A DNA stretch of 64,000 nucleotides from Sphingobacterium sp. B16(2022). GTDB lineage: Bacteria > Bacteroidota > Bacteroidia > Sphingobacteriales > Sphingobacteriaceae. The stretch's first letter is position 1. Each line of letters starts with the position of its first letter. The notes under the pieces are model-generated. The model searched no databases. It was not told where the DNA came from and worked only from the letters and a program-made list of their open reading frames with translations. The DNA lies in the NCBI RefSeq assembly GCF_012030425.1, contig NZ_JAAUVN010000003.1, positions 62,001 to 126,000 of the forward strand. Direction: 5' to 3'. The position numbers and the translations under genes are program-made. Below, piece by piece: positions 62,200 to 64,000 of the stretch.

Positions 62200-64000
62200 A
62201 TGAGTCTACAAATCAAATCATTTGAAGAATATCAAGACGTTTATAAAAAAAGTGTAGAAAGTCCGGAAACTTTCTGGGGAGAGATAGCGGAAAACTTTTT
62301 TTGGAAAAGAAAATGGACAAATGTTCTGAATTGGAATTTTACAGAGCCTAATGTAAAATGGTTCGAAGGTGGAAAATTAAATATTACAGAAAATTGCCTT
62401 GACCGCCATATCTATAATTTAGGGGATAAACCTGCGATTATTTGGGAGCCAAATGATCCAAATGAATCGCATCGCATTTTATCTTACAAACAACTTTTAC
62501 AGAAAGTTGAGCAATTTGCCAACGTTCTAAAAAATAACAATATCCGCAAAGGAGACCGTGTATGTATTTATTTACCAATGGTTCCCGAATTGGTTATTGC
62601 GACTTTAGCCTGTGCACGTATCGGTGCTATTCACAACGTAGTCTTCGGAGGTTTTTCGGCTCAATCTATCGCTGACCGTATCAATGATGCGGCCTGTAAA
62701 GTAGTTGTGACTTCTGATGGTAGCTACCGTGGTCCAAAAGTATTAGAATTAAAGAGCATTGTTGATGATGCATTAATGCAATGTGACTCTGTTGAAAAAG
62801 TCATTGTATTAACAAGAACACGTACACCAGTCTCCATGATTAAAGGTCGTGATGTATGGTGGGAAGATGAAATTAAGAAAGTAGAAACACAAGGAAATCC
62901 AGCTTGTCCCGCAGAAGAAATGGATTCAGAAGACACATTATTTATCTTGTATACTTCAGGTTCTACAGGCAAACCAAAGGGTGTTGTCCATACCACTGGT
63001 GGCTATATGGTTTATACTGGTTATACTTTTGCAAACGTATTTCAATATCAGCAAGGTGAAGTATACTTCTGTACTGCAGATATTGGCTGGATTACAGGTC
63101 ACTCCTACATTGTTTACGGACCTCTTTCACAGGGAGCTACTTCATTAATGTTTGAAGGTACACCAACCTATCCTGACGCTGGCCGTTTATGGGATATCGT
63201 TGATAAATATAAAGTCAATATTTTATATACAGCACCAACAGCTATCCGTTCACTGATGGCTTTTGGAGACTCATTTATTGATGGAAAGGATTTGAGCAGT
63301 ATCCGTAAACTGGGATCAGTTGGTGAGCCTATCAATGAGGAAGCTTGGCATTGGTATAACAATAAAGTCGGTAAAGGAAAAGCTCCTATTGTTGATACCT
63401 GGTGGCAAACTGAAAATGGCGGTATCTTAATCGCTCCTATGGCTGGTATTTCACCAACTATACCAGGATATGCGATGTTACCATTACCAGGGGTTCAGCC
63501 TGCACTTATGGACGAGAATGGAAAAGAAATTGAAGGAAATGATGTTTCCGGAAATTTATGTATCAAATTCCCGTGGCCAGGTATGTTACGTACCACTTGG
63601 GGAGATCATGAGCGTTGCCGTCAGACCTATTTTGCAACTTACGAAAATATGTATTTCACAGGTGATGGCTGTTATAGAAACCCTGAGGGTTATTACAAAA
63701 TCACAGGTCGTGTGGATGATGTATTAAACGTATCTGGACACCGCATCGGAACTGCTGAAGTAGAAAATGCAATCAATATGCACTCTGATGTTGTAGAATC
63801 AGCTATTGTTGGTTACCCGCACCCCGTAAAAGGACAAGGTATCTATGCTTACGTTATTGCCAATCATCATATTGATGAAGAAAGTACACGTAAAGATATC
63901 ATGCAGACGATTACAAGATTGATTGGTGCTATCGCAAAACCTGATATCATCCAATTTGTATCAGATCTTCCTAAGACACGTTCTGGAAAAATCATGCGTC
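62200..64000 (+). CDS. acs: Acetyl-CoA synthetase, 5' part
   Basis: The first 600 residues are present; the gene runs off the right end, and full-length Acs is about 630-650. Adenylates acetate and transfers it to CoA. Seen: the N-terminal ACAS domain (FWGEIAENFFWKRKW), the ATP motif YTSGSTGKPKGVV (about 249-261), WITGHSYIVYGPL, TWWQTENGG, YFTGDGCYRN and VSGHRIGTAEVENAI (core A8 region). Lys597 of SGKIMR is the lysine controlled by acetylation in other species. It is divergent from the UbiA-like gene. Confidence 0.95.
   Translation, partial: MSLQIKSFEEYQDVYKKSVESPETFWGEIAENFFWKRKWTNVLNWNFTEPNVKWFEGGKLNITENCLDRHIYNLGDKPAIIWEPNDPNESHRILSYKQLLQKVEQFANVLKNNNIRKGDRVCIYLPMVPELVIATLACARIGAIHNVVFGGFSAQSIADRINDAACKVVVTSDGSYRGPKVLELKSIVDDALMQCDSVEKVIVLTRTRTPVSMIKGRDVWWEDEIKKVETQGNPACPAEEMDSEDTLFILYTSGSTGKPKGVVHTTGGYMVYTGYTFANVFQYQQGEVYFCTADIGWITGHSYIVYGPLSQGATSLMFEGTPTYPDAGRLWDIVDKYKVNILYTAPTAIRSLMAFGDSFIDGKDLSSIRKLGSVGEPINEEAWHWYNNKVGKGKAPIVDTWWQTENGGILIAPMAGISPTIPGYAMLPLPGVQPALMDENGKEIEGNDVSGNLCIKFPWPGMLRTTWGDHERCRQTYFATYENMYFTGDGCYRNPEGYYKITGRVDDVLNVSGHRIGTAEVENAINMHSDVVESAIVGYPHPVKGQGIYAYVIANHHIDEESTRKDIMQTITRLIGAIAKPDIIQFVSDLPKTRSGKIMR

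Noticed and set aside
63470..63727. 85-codon plus-strand frame inside acs
   Set aside because: Out-of-frame shadow of the acs coding region, which runs uninterrupted to the window end.
1..64000. tRNA, rRNA, CRISPR array, insertion sequence, prophage or defence genes
   Set aside because: None was recognised: no cloverleaf, no regularly spaced direct repeat with unique spacers, no transposase or phage gene. A covariance-model scan would settle the tRNA question.

Overview
The window looks like chromosome from a Bacteroidota species of the Sphingobacteriaceae type (Sphingobacterium or Pedobacter-like). The evidence is an A+T-rich sequence with TAnnTTTG-type -7 promoter boxes and few Shine-Dalgarno sites, a SusC/SusD pair driven by an ECF sigma factor and a FecR anti-sigma factor, a DUF4254/GT9 pair, and Bacteroidota versions of the Nuo and Ccm genes. 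I saw no tRNA, rRNA, CRISPR array, insertion sequence or phage gene.

Left part (1-18 kb): the 3' end of the respiratory complex I operon (nuoI to nuoN, tightly packed, with a TTG start on nuoL). It is followed by a large glycosyltransferase region: a DUF4254-GT9 operon and two GT4 genes on the plus strand, then a visibly more A+T-rich block of GT4 and GT2 genes mostly on the minus strand, interrupted by one plus-strand GT2. No flippase, polymerase or sugar-nucleotide gene accompanies them, so they look like surface-glycan (probably lipooligosaccharide or LPS core) assembly enzymes rather than a full capsule locus.

Middle part (18-34.6 kb): sixA-like phosphatase, a thioredoxin-fold DUF255 protein, an FKBP-type isomerase with a strong terminator, a gene-poor stretch holding seven degenerate 42-bp tandem repeats, an MnmC1-type tRNA methyltransferase and a secreted FG-GAP/VCBS propeller protein. 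Next comes a minus-strand locus for sigma factor, FecR, STN-containing SusC and SusD, ending in a signal-bearing calcineurin-type phosphatase. This is a self-regulated outer-membrane uptake system with no glycoside hydrolase. A dicarboxylate/amino-acid symporter and an LpxR-like lipid A deacylase overlap tail to tail.

Right part (34.6-64 kb): mostly housekeeping. It holds cytochrome c maturation (ccmE with a CxxxY haem site, ccmF-like) and a DUF2520 protein, an FMN/Fe-S glutamate-synthase-like protein, a MarR regulator, a nitrilase-family amidase, a polyprenyl synthase and a further GT4. It continues with a DUF59 Fe-S factor, a K+/H+ antiporter pair, an MBL hydrolase, recJ, lptB, a GH3 enzyme, ilvE, miaA, a pRiA4b-ORF3-like protein, a CCA-adding-type enzyme, pdxA and rsmA. 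The last genes encode an FAD monooxygenase, a hydroxyacid dehydrogenase, a UbiA-like membrane protein and most of acs.

The most notable signals are: a near-identical 40-bp promoter in front of two glycosyltransferase units 37 kb apart; the 42-bp repeat array; the sigma/FecR/SusCD/phosphatase locus; a likely 48-residue membrane protein in the 649-bp gap before ilvE; a palindrome with DnaA-box-like sites between ilvE and miaA; and a structured leader before ccmE.
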